A stretch of DNA of 64,000 bases from Paracoccus lichenicola (GTDB lineage Bacteria; Pseudomonadota; Alphaproteobacteria; Rhodobacterales; Rhodobacteraceae): assembly GCF_009708075.1 (NCBI RefSeq), contig NZ_WMBT01000006.1, positions 1 through 64,000 on the forward strand, in the 5' to 3' direction. Numbering within the stretch: the stretch's first letter is position 1; each line of letters opens with the position of its first letter. A program made the position numbers and the translations under genes. Of this stretch, positions 25,494 to 34,068 are shown piece after piece. The notes below the pieces were generated by a model. The model saw only the letters and a program-made list of their open reading frames with translations. It searched no databases and was not told the origin of the DNA.

Positions 25494-26414
25494 TCAGGCC
25501 GCGCGCACCGGACCGCGCGCCGGTTCGTCCGATTTCAGCAGCAAGGCCAGCGCCCCCAGGATGGCCACGATGCCGGGCAGCACCATCACGCCCGGCAACC
25601 CTTGGCCCAGGGCGGCCTCCAACCCGATCACCCACAGCGGCGTCAGATAGGTATAGGCCATGACCTTGGCGGCGGGCAGGCGCAGCGCCGCATATTGCAC
25701 CAGCATCGTGCTGAAGGCGCTGGCGAAGACCGCCACATAGAAGATGGTGATCCAGACGATGGCGGGCAGCGCCCCCCAGGCCGTCGCCGTCAGCGCGCCC
25801 CATCCCCAGACCGCCGTCAGCATCCCGCCCGCGACCAGCGTGCCGAGGGAGGAGATCAGCGGCCCCTCGCCCCGGTTCAGCTTGCGGACCAGCGGCGTGT
25901 AAAGGGCGTGCAGCGCGCAGCCCATGACATAGATCGCCTCGCCCCGCCCGATCTCCAGCCGCAAAAGCGCCGCCGGATCGCCGCGAAAGATCACCCACAG
26001 CGCCCCCGCCCCGCCCAGGGCCAGCGCCAGGGCCAGATGCCCGGTCATCCGCTGCCGCAGAAGCAGCCAGGCAAAGCCCGCCGCCATGACCGGCGTCAGG
26101 GTAAAGACCGCGCTGGCGGCCACGGCGGGGGCGGTCTTCAGCCCCTCGAACATCAGCACGAAATAGCCCGCGAAGGCCGCGCCCAGCAGAAGGTAGCGCC
26201 AAGGCGATTCCAGCAGCGCGCGCGGCCTGCCCCGGCCGGGCACCAGGGCCGCGATCCCGGCCAGAACGCCCGCCGCGATGACGAAGCGCGCTACCGTGAT
26301 CGCCGCCGGGTCGATCAGGTTCGCGGCGCGCACCCCCAGCGAGAACGACCCGGCCACAAGGGCCGAGAACAGCCCCATCGCGGCATGGCCGCGCAGGGCA
26401 TCGGTCCGGGTCAT
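25494..26414 (-). CDS. EamA/DMT-family transporter
   Basis: A 306-residue inner-membrane protein with about ten hydrophobic helices arranged as two EamA repeats (about 10-145 and 160-295), typical of drug/metabolite exporters. Its ATG overlaps the stop of the peroxidase-related gene (ATGA), so the two are expressed together. The substrate cannot be inferred. Confidence 0.85.
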   Translation of the reverse strand: MTRTDALRGHAAMGLFSALVAGSFSLGVRAANLIDPAAITVARFVIAAGVLAGIAALVPGRGRPRALLESPWRYLLLGAAFAGYFVLMFEGLKTAPAVAASAVFTLTPVMAAGFAWLLLRQRMTGHLALALALGGAGALWVIFRGDPAALLRLEIGRGEAIYVMGCALHALYTPLVRKLNRGEGPLISSLGTLVAGGMLTAVWGWGALTATAWGALPAIVWITIFYVAVFASAFSTMLVQYAALRLPAAKVMAYTYLTPLWVIGLEAALGQGLPGVMVLPGIVAILGALALLLKSDEPARGPVRAA

Positions 26415-26995
26415 TGCGAAACCGGCGCTTGGCGGCCCAGCATGTAGAATTCGTCGTTGGCGCGGAAATCTCCGGCATTGGCCATCCGGTTCGACATGCC
26501 GAAAAAGGCCGCGATGGCGCCGATGTCCCAGATCTCGTCCGCGTCAAACCCCGCGTCGCGCAGCGCCTGATGATCCGCATCGGCGATCTGATGGGCCGCA
26601 ACCGTCACCTTCTCGGCATAGGCCAGCATGGCGCGCTGCCGGTCGGTCAGATCCGCCTTGCGCCAATTGACCGCCACCTGGTCGGCGATCAGCGGGTTCT
26701 TGGCCCGGATGCGCAGGATCGCGCCATGGGCCACCACGCAATACTGGCAGTTGTTGATGCCGCTGACCGCGACCACGATCATCTCGCGTTCCGCCTTGGT
26801 CAGGCCGGTGTCCTTCTCCATCAGCGCCTGGTGATAGGCGAAGAAGGCGCGGAATTCGTCGGGCCGGTGGGCCAGCGCCAGAAAGACATTGGGCACGAAG
26901 CCGGATTTCTCGGCCACGGTGGCAATGGCCTCGCGCATGTCGTCGGGCAGGGTTTCCAGATCGGGCACGGCAAAGCGGCTGATGGGATGGGTCAT
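26411..26995 (-). CDS. Peroxidase-related carboxymuconolactone decarboxylase-like protein
   Basis: A 194-residue AhpD-fold protein of the uncharacterised peroxidase-related family. The redox motif NNCQYCVVAHGA (about 83-94) supplies the CxxC pair and the nearby histidine of alkylhydroperoxidase-type sites. The start at 26995 (MTHPISRFAVPD) follows an AGGAGGAACCC site; the open frame further upstream overlaps the LysR gene end and is not used. It is coupled to a DMT exporter, hinting at a shared response to a reactive compound. Confidence 0.82.
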   Translation of the reverse strand: MTHPISRFAVPDLETLPDDMREAIATVAEKSGFVPNVFLALAHRPDEFRAFFAYHQALMEKDTGLTKAEREMIVVAVSGINNCQYCVVAHGAILRIRAKNPLIADQVAVNWRKADLTDRQRAMLAYAEKVTVAAHQIADADHQALRDAGFDADEIWDIGAIAAFFGMSNRMANAGDFRANDEFYMLGRQAPVSQ

Positions 26996-27050
26996 GGCGG
27001 GTTCCTCCTGCCGCGCAGCTTGGCCTGCGGCTTGCAGGCTGTGAAGGGGG

Positions 27051-27896
27051 TCAGGCGCCCCGCAGCGCGGTGACGGCCGCCTGGACCTTGGGCGAACGGT
27101 GCAGATCGACATGCGTGACCAGCCACAGCCGCGATTCCCATTCGGGCAGGGCCATCACCTCGACCAGCCCTTCGGCGCGCGACGGCGACAGGGGACCGAT
27201 GGCAAGGCCCGCGCGGATCACCGCCTCGCGCGCGGCCTCGTCATTGGCGGTCAGCACGATCCGGGCCGGGTCGATCCTGCCGTGCAGCCAGCGCATCAGC
27301 GGCGCATTGCGCGCCTGCGGTCCCAGCAGCGCCAGCGGATGCGCGGCGATGTCCGTCACCGCGCCATGCGCCGCGATGTATTCGGGCGCGGCATAGACCG
27401 GATGCCGCAGCGTTCCCATGGGACGCACGACGTAATCCGGCTCGGACGGCTGGCTGCCCGCGCGGATCGCCACATGCGCCTCGCCCGCGTCCAGGCGGAA
27501 CAGGCGCACGTCGGTGACATAGTTGACCCGCAGCCCCGGATGCCGGCGCATCAGCCGGATCAGCCGGGGCATCACCACATCGGCCAGTTCCGGCAAGGAT
27601 GTCACGACCAGCTCGCCCTCGATCCGGTCGCCCCCGCCCGCGATCTGCGAGGCCAGCTGGGCAAAGCGTTCGTCGGCCTCGCCCGCGACCTTCAGCATGG
27701 CCTGACCCGCCTCGGTCAGGGCATAGCCGCGCGGATGGCGCTGGAACAGCTTGACGCCCAACTGCGCCTCCAGCCCGTCGATGCGGCGGATCACGGTGGC
27801 GTGGTGGACGCCCAGCGTTTCGGCCGCGGCACTGACCGTGCCGCTGCGCGCCACGGCCAGCGCGATGCGAAGATCGTCCCAACTGTCGAAATTCAT
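27051..27896 (-). CDS. LysR-family transcriptional regulator
   Basis: A 281-residue LysR protein with an N-terminal winged helix-turn-helix (SGTVSAAAETLGVHHATVIR, about 17-36) and a LysR substrate-binding domain (about 90-280). The ATG at 27896 follows GGGGATGCAC; a second ATG two codons earlier (27902) is possible. It is divergent from the azoreductase gene with about 100 bases between, so it may control that gene and itself. The inducer is unknown. Confidence 0.87.
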   Translation of the reverse strand: MNFDSWDDLRIALAVARSGTVSAAAETLGVHHATVIRRIDGLEAQLGVKLFQRHPRGYALTEAGQAMLKVAGEADERFAQLASQIAGGGDRIEGELVVTSLPELADVVMPRLIRLMRRHPGLRVNYVTDVRLFRLDAGEAHVAIRAGSQPSEPDYVVRPMGTLRHPVYAAPEYIAAHGAVTDIAAHPLALLGPQARNAPLMRWLHGRIDPARIVLTANDEAAREAVIRAGLAIGPLSPSRAEGLVEVMALPEWESRLWLVTHVDLHRSPKVQAAVTALRGA

Positions 27897-27994
27897 GTGC
27901 ATCCCCGCACAGAGACTGCGCGTTTATCGCCATTCCGTTCGCCGGGGCATAGCCCTAAATCATCACCAACGCACCAAACCCGAACGGACCTGCC

Positions 27995-28582
27995 ATGAAC
28001 ATCCTGCATATCGACAGCGCCATCACCGGCGATGCCTCGGTCTCGCGCAAGCTGACGGCCGACATCGTGGCCAAGCTGACCGCCGCCAACCCCGAGGCGA
28101 GCGTCACCTATCGCGACCTGAACGAGGGCGTGCCCGCCATCGACACCGACTGGTTCGCCGCCGTCCGCATGGCCCCCGAAAACCCCACGCCCGAACAGCA
28201 GCGCCTGATCGACATCTCGGACGCCTACCTGGCCGAGGTTCAGGCCGCCGACGTTCTGGTGATCGGGCTGCCCGTCTATAACTTCACCCTGCCGGCGCAG
28301 GTGAAGAACTGGCTGGACCAGATTGCGCGGGCCGGAAAATCTTTCCGCTATACCGCCGAGGGTCCCGAGGGCCTGCTGAAAGGCAACCGCGCCATCATCG
28401 CCTATAGCGCGGCGGGCACGCCGATGGGGTCGGAATTCGACCATGCCTCGGGCTATCTCCGCTTCATGCTGGGTTTCCTGGGGATCACCGACGTGGACTT
28501 CGTGGCCGCCGACCGCCTGGCCATGGACCGCGAGGCGGGCCTGGCCCGCGCGCAAGAGGCGCTGGAAAACCTGGCCGCCTGA
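27995..28582 (+). CDS. azoR: FMN-dependent NADH-azoreductase
   Basis: A 195-residue flavodoxin-like enzyme that reduces quinones and azo compounds with NADH. It has the N-terminal MNILHIDSAITGDASVSRKL phosphate-binding loop and the signature GLPVYNFTLPAQVKNWLDQI (about 88-107) and YSAAGTPMGSEFDH. Length and motifs fit AzoR. It is divergent from a LysR gene and ends at a terminator hairpin. Confidence 0.9.
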   Translation: MNILHIDSAITGDASVSRKLTADIVAKLTAANPEASVTYRDLNEGVPAIDTDWFAAVRMAPENPTPEQQRLIDISDAYLAEVQAADVLVIGLPVYNFTLPAQVKNWLDQIARAGKSFRYTAEGPEGLLKGNRAIIAYSAAGTPMGSEFDHASGYLRFMLGFLGITDVDFVAADRLAMDREAGLARAQEALENLAA

Positions 28583-28594
28583 AGCTGCGATATT

Positions 28595-28631
28595 GCAGGG
28601 CCGCCACAAGGCCGGCCCTGCCTTGTGTTTT
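28595..28631 (+). terminator. Rho-independent terminator of azoR
   Basis: GCAGGGCCG (28595-28603) pairs with CGGCCCTGC (28613-28621) around nine bases, followed by CTTGTGTTTTAA. It starts 13 bases after the azoR stop. Confidence 0.7.
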
Positions 28632-28671
28632 AACGATTACCGCGTGGCGGCGATTTACGAGTTGGTGATAC

Positions 28672-28705
28672 ATATCCGATAAGGTTCGGACACCGAAACG
28701 GATAT
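28672..28705. promoter_or_regulatory. Long interrupted dyad directly before the TonB-C-like gene
   Basis: ATATCCG (28672-28678) pairs with CGGATAT (28699-28705), and within it TTCGG (28685-28689) pairs with CCGAA (28693-28697). The dyad ends four bases before the ATG at 28710, where a Shine-Dalgarno would normally lie, and no clear one is seen. It could be an operator or an RNA hairpin limiting translation. Confidence 0.4.
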
Positions 28706-28709
28706 CACC

Positions 28710-29105
28710 ATGTTTTCCAGATTTCTTGCCGCCATCGCGATTTTGCTTGCCGTCACCCTGGCCATGCCCGTGACGGTGCAGGCGCAAGGCCCCTCGGTCG
28801 CCCAGGCTCCGCAGAATGCGCGCCAATGGAACGCGATGCTCCGGCAGGAAATCCGGCGCTCGTTGCGCCGCTCCGACACCGCGCTGAACACGACGGGCGG
28901 CAACGCGCGCAGGTCGGGCGCCGTGGCCCTGATCATCACGCGCGACGGGCGCGTTTCGGATGTCGTGATCCTGCGGTCCAAGGGCAAGGCGATGGATGCG
29001 GCCTATGTCCGCAGCTTCTCGAACATGCGGCTGCCGCCTTTCAGCCCGGACATGCAGGGCGATGCCATCACCGTATCCTTTGAAATCGGTGTGAAGCCGG
29101 GGTGA
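28710..29105 (+). CDS. Exported TonB C-terminal-domain-like protein
   Basis: A 131-residue protein with a signal peptide (MFSRFLAAIAILLAVTLAMP, cleavage near AQA at about 28) and a TonB C-terminal-like fold (about 55-131): GAVALIITRDGRVSDVVIL, then AAYVRSFSNMRLPPFSPDM and a final strand. It lacks the membrane anchor and proline-rich spacer of a true TonB, so it is a soluble periplasmic relative of unknown role. The next gene is a diverged paralogue whose ATG overlaps this stop. Confidence 0.75.
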   Translation: MFSRFLAAIAILLAVTLAMPVTVQAQGPSVAQAPQNARQWNAMLRQEIRRSLRRSDTALNTTGGNARRSGAVALIITRDGRVSDVVILRSKGKAMDAAYVRSFSNMRLPPFSPDMQGDAITVSFEIGVKPG

Positions 29106-29536
29106 TGGCGATGCCTGTTCCAAGAAATCGCGCTATTCCGCCGATGCTGGCCTTGCTGACCATGCTTGCATGTCTCGGCCTCACCCTGCCTGCCACGGGA
29201 CCGGCCCTTGCCCAAGGCACATCCTTCGGCAAGGTGGAACGTGAAAGACCGACGGACAGGCAGGAATGAGCGTCCTTGCTGCACCGGAATCTCCTCCGAC
29301 AGATCCATGTCGGCGGCGTGGAGGAGGGCACGCCCCCTCATCAGGTGATCGCCAGGTTGACCGTCACGCCCGGGGGAGAGATCACCGACATCAGGCTTGA
29401 ACGCGCCTCTGCATATCCTCAAGTGAACCAGGCCGTTCTTCGCGTCATTCGCAACGCCCAGAAACAACCGCCCTTCACTCCGGACATGCCCGACCGGCCG
29501 CTGGAATTCCGCTTGCCGGTGAACATCAAGCCGTGA
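29105..29536 (+). pseudogene. TonB-C-like paralogue interrupted by an in-frame TGA
   Basis: In a single reading frame, 29105 encodes a signal peptide (PPMLALLTMLACLGLTLPAT) and a mature start (GTSFGKVERERPTDRQE), then TGA at 29267-29269, then ASLLHRNLLRQIH and a full TonB-C-like domain (QVIARLTVTPGGEITDIRL to PVNIKP) ending at 29536. Aligned with the upstream paralogue (ARQWNAMLRQ), the stop falls on its tryptophan, as a TGG-to-TGA change would give. The rest of the frame is intact, so the change is recent, a sequencing error, or read through. Without read-through only a 54-residue exported peptide is made. Confidence 0.7.
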
Positions 29537-29698
29537 TGACCCACGGCCCGCGTTGACTCGCGGGCCATTCTTTTGTATCAGCCCCTGGATTCCCGGAAGG
29601 ACTGTCCCTTCCGGTCCCCGTCCATCACGGGGATCGCCCCCCGTCAGCGCGTCGCGCCCACGGGGGCCAACCTGTTTTGGACCGAAGGAGGCCCGGCG

Positions 29699-31195
29699 AT
29701 GTTCGAGAACCTTTCCGACCGTTTGGGCGGCGTCTTCGACCGGCTGACCAAGCAGGGGGCGCTGACCGAGGACGACGTGACCGCCGCCATGCGCGAGGTC
29801 CGCGTGGCCCTGCTGGAGGCTGACGTTTCCCTGCCGGTGGCGCGCAACTTCGTCAAGGCCGTCACGCAGAAGGCCACCGGGTCTGCCGTCACCAAGTCGA
29901 TCACCCCGGGCCAGCAGGTCGTCAAGATCGTCCATGACGAGCTGATCAGGACCCTGCAAGGCGAGGATGCGCCCGACGCGCTGCGCATCGACAACCCGCC
30001 CGCGCCGATCCTGATGGTCGGCCTGCAAGGGTCCGGCAAGACCACAACCACCGCGAAGCTGGCCCTGCGCCTCAAGGAGCGCGAGAAGAAGCGCGTGCTG
30101 ATGGCGTCGCTCGACACCAACCGCCCGGCGGCGATGGAGCAGCTTGCGATCCTGGGCCAACAGATCGGCGTCGATACCCTGCCCATCGTGCCGGGCCAGA
30201 CCGCCCCGCAGATCGCGAGCCGCGCGAAACAGCAGGCGGCGCTTGGCGGCTATGACGTGGTGATGCTGGACACCGCCGGGCGTCTGCACATCGACCAGGC
30301 CCTGATGGATGAGGTCCAGGCCGTCCGCGACATCGCGCAGCCGCGCGAAACGCTGCTGGTCGTCGATGGCCTGACCGGCCAGGACGCCGTGAACGTCGCG
30401 ACCGAGTTCGACGGCAAGGTCGGCATCTCGGGGGTGGTGCTGACGCGGATGGACGGCGACGGGCGCGGCGGCGCGGCCCTGTCGATGCGCGCCGTCACCG
30501 GCAAGCCGATCCGCTTCGTGGGCCTTGGCGAAAAGATGGACGCGCTGGAAACCTTCGACGCGCAGCGCGTCGCGGGCCGGATCCTTGGGATGGGCGACAT
30601 CGTGGCCCTGGTCGAGAAGGCCCAGCAGGTGCTGGAGGTCGAGCAGGCCGAGCGCATGATGAAGCGGTTCCAGAAGGGGCTGTTCAACATGAACGACCTG
30701 AAAGGCCAGCTGGAACAGATGCAGAAGATGGGCGGGATGCAGTCCATCATGGGCATGATGCCCGGCATGGCCAAGATGGCCAAGCAGGCCGAGGCCGCGG
30801 GCATGGACGACCGCGCCATCGCCCGGCAGATCGCGCTGATCAATTCCATGACGAAAAAGGAACGCGCCAATCCCGACATGCTGCAGGCCAGCCGCAAGAA
30901 GCGGATCGCGGCGGGCGCGGGCATGGAGGTGTCGGAACTGAACAAGCTGCTGAAGATGCAGAAGCAGATGGCCGATACGATGAAGAAGCTGGGCAAGATG
31001 GGCAAGGGCGGGATGCTGAAGCAGGCCATGCGCGCCATGACCGGCAAGGGCGGCGGGCTGCCCGACATGGAAAACTTCGACCCCGCCAAGATGGCCGAGG
31101 CGCAGAAGATGCTGCAGGATCCGCGCGGCCTGGGCGGCCAACTGGGCAAGGCCGGTCTGCCCGGCGGCTTGTCGGGGCTGTTCGGGAAGAAATGA
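29699..31195 (+). CDS. ffh: Signal recognition particle protein Ffh
   Basis: GTPase that binds signal sequences with 4.5S RNA and delivers ribosomes to FtsY. The 498-residue protein has the N domain (about 1-90), the GTPase loop GLQGSGKTTTTAKL (108-121), DTAGRLHID near 190, TRMDGDGRGGAALS near 250 and a Met-rich M domain (about 330-470) with a Gly/Lys-rich tail. The start at 29699 (MFENLSDR) follows GAAGGAGG. It overlaps the chorismate mutase start at its 3' end. Confidence 0.97.
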   Translation: MFENLSDRLGGVFDRLTKQGALTEDDVTAAMREVRVALLEADVSLPVARNFVKAVTQKATGSAVTKSITPGQQVVKIVHDELIRTLQGEDAPDALRIDNPPAPILMVGLQGSGKTTTTAKLALRLKEREKKRVLMASLDTNRPAAMEQLAILGQQIGVDTLPIVPGQTAPQIASRAKQQAALGGYDVVMLDTAGRLHIDQALMDEVQAVRDIAQPRETLLVVDGLTGQDAVNVATEFDGKVGISGVVLTRMDGDGRGGAALSMRAVTGKPIRFVGLGEKMDALETFDAQRVAGRILGMGDIVALVEKAQQVLEVEQAERMMKRFQKGLFNMNDLKGQLEQMQKMGGMQSIMGMMPGMAKMAKQAEAAGMDDRAIARQIALINSMTKKERANPDMLQASRKKRIAAGAGMEVSELNKLLKMQKQMADTMKKLGKMGKGGMLKQAMRAMTGKGGGLPDMENFDPAKMAEAQKMLQDPRGLGGQLGKAGLPGGLSGLFGKK

Positions 31196-31512
31196 TGGAC
31201 GCCGCCACAGATAACGCGACCGATCCCGTCGCCCGCGCGGCAGACCTGCTGCGCGACCACCGCGCCAGCATCGACCGGCTGGACGCGATCCTGGTCTATA
31301 CGCTGGCCGAACGCTTCAAGCACACCCAATCCGTCGGCCGTCTCAAGGCCCGACACGATCTTCCGCCGTCCGACCCTGCCCGCGAAGCGCAGCAGATCGA
31401 GCGGCTGGAACGCCTCGCGCGCGAGGCCGACCTGGACCCGGACTTCGCGCGCAAACTGCTGAACTTCGTGATCGCCGAAGTGATCCGGCATCACGAAACC
31501 TTCCAATCCTGA
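31192..31512 (+). CDS. AroQ-type chorismate mutase
   Basis: A 106-residue all-helical AroQ-class chorismate mutase, converting chorismate to prephenate for Phe/Tyr synthesis. The first helix SIDRLDAILVYTLAERFKHT (24-43) carries the conserved Arg and the following VGRLKARHDLPPSDPAREAQ carries Lys and Arg active-site residues. Its ATG overlaps the ffh stop (ATGATG, a second ATG at 31195). The ffh-chorismate mutase-rpsP order is typical of Rhodobacteraceae. Confidence 0.88.
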   Translation: MMDAATDNATDPVARAADLLRDHRASIDRLDAILVYTLAERFKHTQSVGRLKARHDLPPSDPAREAQQIERLERLAREADLDPDFARKLLNFVIAEVIRHHETFQS

Positions 31513-31554
31513 GGGGCGCCTGCCCCGCACCCGCCATTCACAAGGAGAATCCCA

Positions 31555-31911
31555 ATGGCAACGAAAATCCGTCTGGCCCGTGGCGGCAGCAAGAAGCGCC
31601 CGCATTACGCCATCGTCGTGTCCGACTCGCGGATGCCGCGCGACGGCCGCTTTCTGGAAAAGCTGGGCACCTACAACCCGCTGCTGGCGAAAGACAGCGA
31701 AGACCGCATCAAGCTGGACCTGGACCGCGCCAAGCATTGGCTGGACCAAGGCGCGCAGCCGACCGACCGCGTGGCCCGCTTCCTGGAAGCCGCGGGCGTC
31801 CGTGAAAAGGCCACGCGCGCCAACATGAAGAAGGCCGAGCCGGGCAAGAAAGCCACCGCCCGCGCCGCGGAAAAGGTCGCGAAAGCCGCCGCCCCCGCCG
31901 AGGCCGAATAA
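31555..31911 (+). CDS. rpsP: 30S ribosomal protein S16
   Basis: Small-subunit protein S16. The 118-residue product begins [20 protein letters not shown], includes [20 protein letters not shown] and has an Ala/Lys-rich C-terminal extension common in alphaproteobacteria. An AAGGAGA site precedes the ATG. A terminator hairpin directly follows, so S16 can be made in excess over RimM/TrmD. Confidence 0.96.
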   Translation: MATKIRLARGGSKKRPHYAIVVSDSRMPRDGRFLEKLGTYNPLLAKDSEDRIKLDLDRAKHWLDQGAQPTDRVARFLEAAGVREKATRANMKKAEPGKKATARAAEKVAKAAAPAEAE

Positions 31912-31918
31912 TCACGAC

Positions 31919-31942
31919 GGGCGGGGGCAACCCCGCCCTTTT
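31919..31942 (+). terminator. Terminator between rpsP and rimM
   Basis: GGGCGGGG (31919-31926) pairs with CCCCGCCC (31931-31938) around GCAA, followed by TTTT. It lies 8 bases past the rpsP stop and 17 before the rimM ATG, and probably acts as a partial terminator that lowers rimM-trmD expression. Confidence 0.65.
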
Positions 31943-31958
31943 CCATCAAGGGGACCGC

Positions 31959-32459
31959 ATGTCACAAGACCGCATCTGCGTGGGCGCGATCGCCGGGGCC
32001 TTCGGGGTCGGTGGCGAGGTGCGGCTGAAAAGCTTTTGTGCCGAGCCTGCGGACATCGCGAAATACACCCCCCTGACGACCGAGGACGGCACCCGCAGCT
32101 TTACCGTCAAGCTGACCCGCCCCGTCACCGGCGGCCTGGGCGCGCGCCTGTCGGGCGTGGCGACGCGGGAAGATGCCGAGGCGCTGCGCGGCACGACCCT
32201 GTGGGCGCCGCGCGCCGCTCTGCCCTCGTTGCCCGACGACGAATTCTATCACGCCGACCTGATCGGGCTGGAGGTCGTTGATCCCGGCGGCGCCGTCCTG
32301 GGCCGGGTCCGCGCGATCTTCGACCACGGCGCGGGCGACATCCTGGAGGTCGTGGGCACCAAGGACGTGCTGCTGCTGCCCTTCACCCGTGCCGTCGTGC
32401 CCACCGTCGATCTGACGGCGCGCCGTATCGTCGCCGACCCCCCTGCCACCGATGAGTGA
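31959..32459 (+). CDS. rimM: 16S rRNA processing protein RimM
   Basis: Assembly factor for the 30S head that binds S19. The 166-residue protein has the N-terminal beta-barrel ([20 protein letters not shown], about 6-25) and the PRC-barrel C-terminal half ([10 protein letters not shown], then [16 protein letters not shown] near 128-143). It overlaps the trmD start by 8 bases, showing translational coupling. Confidence 0.95.
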   Translation: MSQDRICVGAIAGAFGVGGEVRLKSFCAEPADIAKYTPLTTEDGTRSFTVKLTRPVTGGLGARLSGVATREDAEALRGTTLWAPRAALPSLPDDEFYHADLIGLEVVDPGGAVLGRVRAIFDHGAGDILEVVGTKDVLLLPFTRAVVPTVDLTARRIVADPPATDE

Positions 32460-33324
32460 CCAGCCCAAGTCCCACGGCCGCTTGTCCATCACCCCCAGCC
32501 TGCGCCCGCGCGAGCTGATGGCGGAACCGCAGGTGCAAGGCGCCTGGACCGCCAGCATCGTCACCCTGTTCCCCGAGGCCTTTCCCGGCATCCTGGGCCT
32601 GTCGCTGACCGGCAAGGCGCTGGCTCAGGGGCTGTGGAACCTGCGCACCATCCCCCTGCGCGACTTCGGCATCGGCCGCCACCGCAACGTCGATGACACG
32701 CCCGCGGGCGGCGGCGCGGGCATGGTGATCCGCGCCGACGTGATGGACGCCGCCCTGCGCGAAGCCCGGCAAGGCCTGCCCCGCCCGGTGATCTACATGT
32801 CCCCGCGCGGTACCCCCCTGACGCAAGCCCGCGCCCGCGACCTGGCGGGGGGCAACGGCGTCACCCTGATCTGCGGCCGGTTCGAGGGCGTGGACCAGCG
32901 GGTGCTGGACGCCCACGACATCGAGGAAATCAGCATCGGCGATTATGTCCTGACGGGCGGAGAGATCGCCGCTCAGGTCTTGATCGACGCGACGGTTCGC
33001 CTTATACCGCGCGTGCTGGGGAATCACGACTCTCTGGCCGAGGAATCCTTTTCCATCGGCAACAGGGGGCTTCTGGAAGCCCCCCAGTTCACGAAGCCCG
33101 CCCAATGGGAAGGCCGCGAGATACCGGAGGTTCTGCTGTCCGGCAATCACGCGGCCATTCATCGTTGGAGGGCCGGTGAGGCCGAAAGGCTGACCAAGCA
33201 ACGCCGCCCCGACCTGTGGCGGGCATACCAGGACGGTATGGACCCGGCAAAGGACCGACAGCTCTCGGGCGCATCAGACCAATCGCGGAACCACCGCGAG
33301 CATGACAAGGAACCCAGGCGATGA
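32452..33324 (+). CDS. trmD: tRNA (guanine-37-N1) methyltransferase
   Basis: SPOUT-class enzyme methylating G37 of tRNAs to prevent frameshifting. The 290-residue protein has an N-terminal extension of about 30 residues before the usual start ([15 protein letters not shown]), then [31 protein letters not shown] and the knot segment [12 protein letters not shown] start nearer the core is possible, but 32452 is the coupled ATG overlapping rimM. Its stop overlaps the rplS ATG (ATGA). Confidence 0.95.
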   Translation: MSDQPKSHGRLSITPSLRPRELMAEPQVQGAWTASIVTLFPEAFPGILGLSLTGKALAQGLWNLRTIPLRDFGIGRHRNVDDTPAGGGAGMVIRADVMDAALREARQGLPRPVIYMSPRGTPLTQARARDLAGGNGVTLICGRFEGVDQRVLDAHDIEEISIGDYVLTGGEIAAQVLIDATVRLIPRVLGNHDSLAEESFSIGNRGLLEAPQFTKPAQWEGREIPEVLLSGNHAAIHRWRAGEAERLTKQRRPDLWRAYQDGMDPAKDRQLSGASDQSRNHREHDKEPRR

Positions 33325-33704
33325 ACCTGATCGCAGAACTCGAAGCCGAGCAGATTGCCTCGCTCGGCAAGACCATCCCGGACTTCAAGGCCGGCGACAC
33401 CATCCGTGTCGGCTACAAGGTGACCGAAGGCACGCGGTCGCGCGTCCAGATGTACGAAGGCGTGTGCATCGCGCGCAAGGGCGGCGCCACCATCGCGGCC
33501 AGCTTCACCGTGCGCAAGATCAGCTTTGGCGAAGGCGTGGAACGCGTGTTCCCGCTCTATTCGACCAACATCGATTCGATCGAGGTCGTGCGCCGCGGCA
33601 AGGTCCGCCGCGCCAAGCTGTATTACCTGCGCGACCGTCGCGGCAAGTCGGCCCGTATCGTCGAGAAAACCAACTATCGCCCGCTGTCCGACGCGAAAGC
33701 CTGA
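33321..33704 (+). CDS. rplS: 50S ribosomal protein L19
   Basis: Large-subunit protein L19 at the 30S-50S interface. The 127-residue protein contains [40 protein letters not shown] and the basic end [20 protein letters not shown]. It is coupled to trmD by ATGA and followed by rpmE. Confidence 0.97.
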   Translation: MNLIAELEAEQIASLGKTIPDFKAGDTIRVGYKVTEGTRSRVQMYEGVCIARKGGATIAASFTVRKISFGEGVERVFPLYSTNIDSIEVVRRGKVRRAKLYYLRDRRGKSARIVEKTNYRPLSDAKA

Positions 33705-33715
33705 GGGATCATCCG

Positions 33716-33937
33716 ATGAGAAAAGACATTCATCCCGATTACCACGCCATCGAGATCAAGATGACCGACGGCACCACCTACCAGACCCGCTCGACCTGGG
33801 GTTCGGAAGGCCAGACCATGACGCTGGACATCGACCCGACCGTGCATCCGGCCTGGACCGGCGGTTCGGCCAAGCTGATGGACACCGGCGGCCGCGTGTC
33901 GAAGTTCAAGTCGAAATACGCGGGCCTCGGCTTCTAA
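33716..33937 (+). CDS. rpmE: 50S ribosomal protein L31
   Basis: A 73-residue L31 of the long alphaproteobacterial type, beginning [20 protein letters not shown] and ending [11 protein letters not shown]. The zinc-binding cysteines of the C+ form are absent, so this is the zinc-free (C-) form. It lies 11 bases after rplS and ends at a strong terminator. Confidence 0.94.
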   Translation: MRKDIHPDYHAIEIKMTDGTTYQTRSTWGSEGQTMTLDIDPTVHPAWTGGSAKLMDTGGRVSKFKSKYAGLGF

Positions 33938-33959
33938 ACAGCCCTGCCCCGAAATCGCG

Positions 33960-33987
33960 AAACGCCGCCCCGACCGGGCGGCGTTTT
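33960..33987 (+). terminator. Rho-independent terminator of the ffh-rpmE operon
   Basis: AACGCCGCCC (33961-33970) pairs with GGGCGGCGTT (33976-33985) with a five-base loop, and the T run continues to 33987. It lies about 23 bases after the rpmE stop. Confidence 0.88.
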
Positions 33988-34004
33988 GCGTTGCAGGGTA
34001 GAAT

Positions 34005-34060
34005 GGGGGCGCTGCCCCCGTCCCTGCGGGACTCCCCCGGGATATTTCGACAAAGGTGAA
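34005..34060. repeat. Dispersed intergenic repeat copy 4
   Basis: GGGGGCGCTGCCCCC hairpin, then GTCCCTGCGGGACTCCCCC and the conserved end GGGATATTTCGACAAAGGTGAA. It lies between the convergent ends of rpmE and the ethylmalonyl-CoA mutase gene, which stops at 34069. Confidence 0.6.
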
Positions 34061-34068
34061 TGGCAGCG

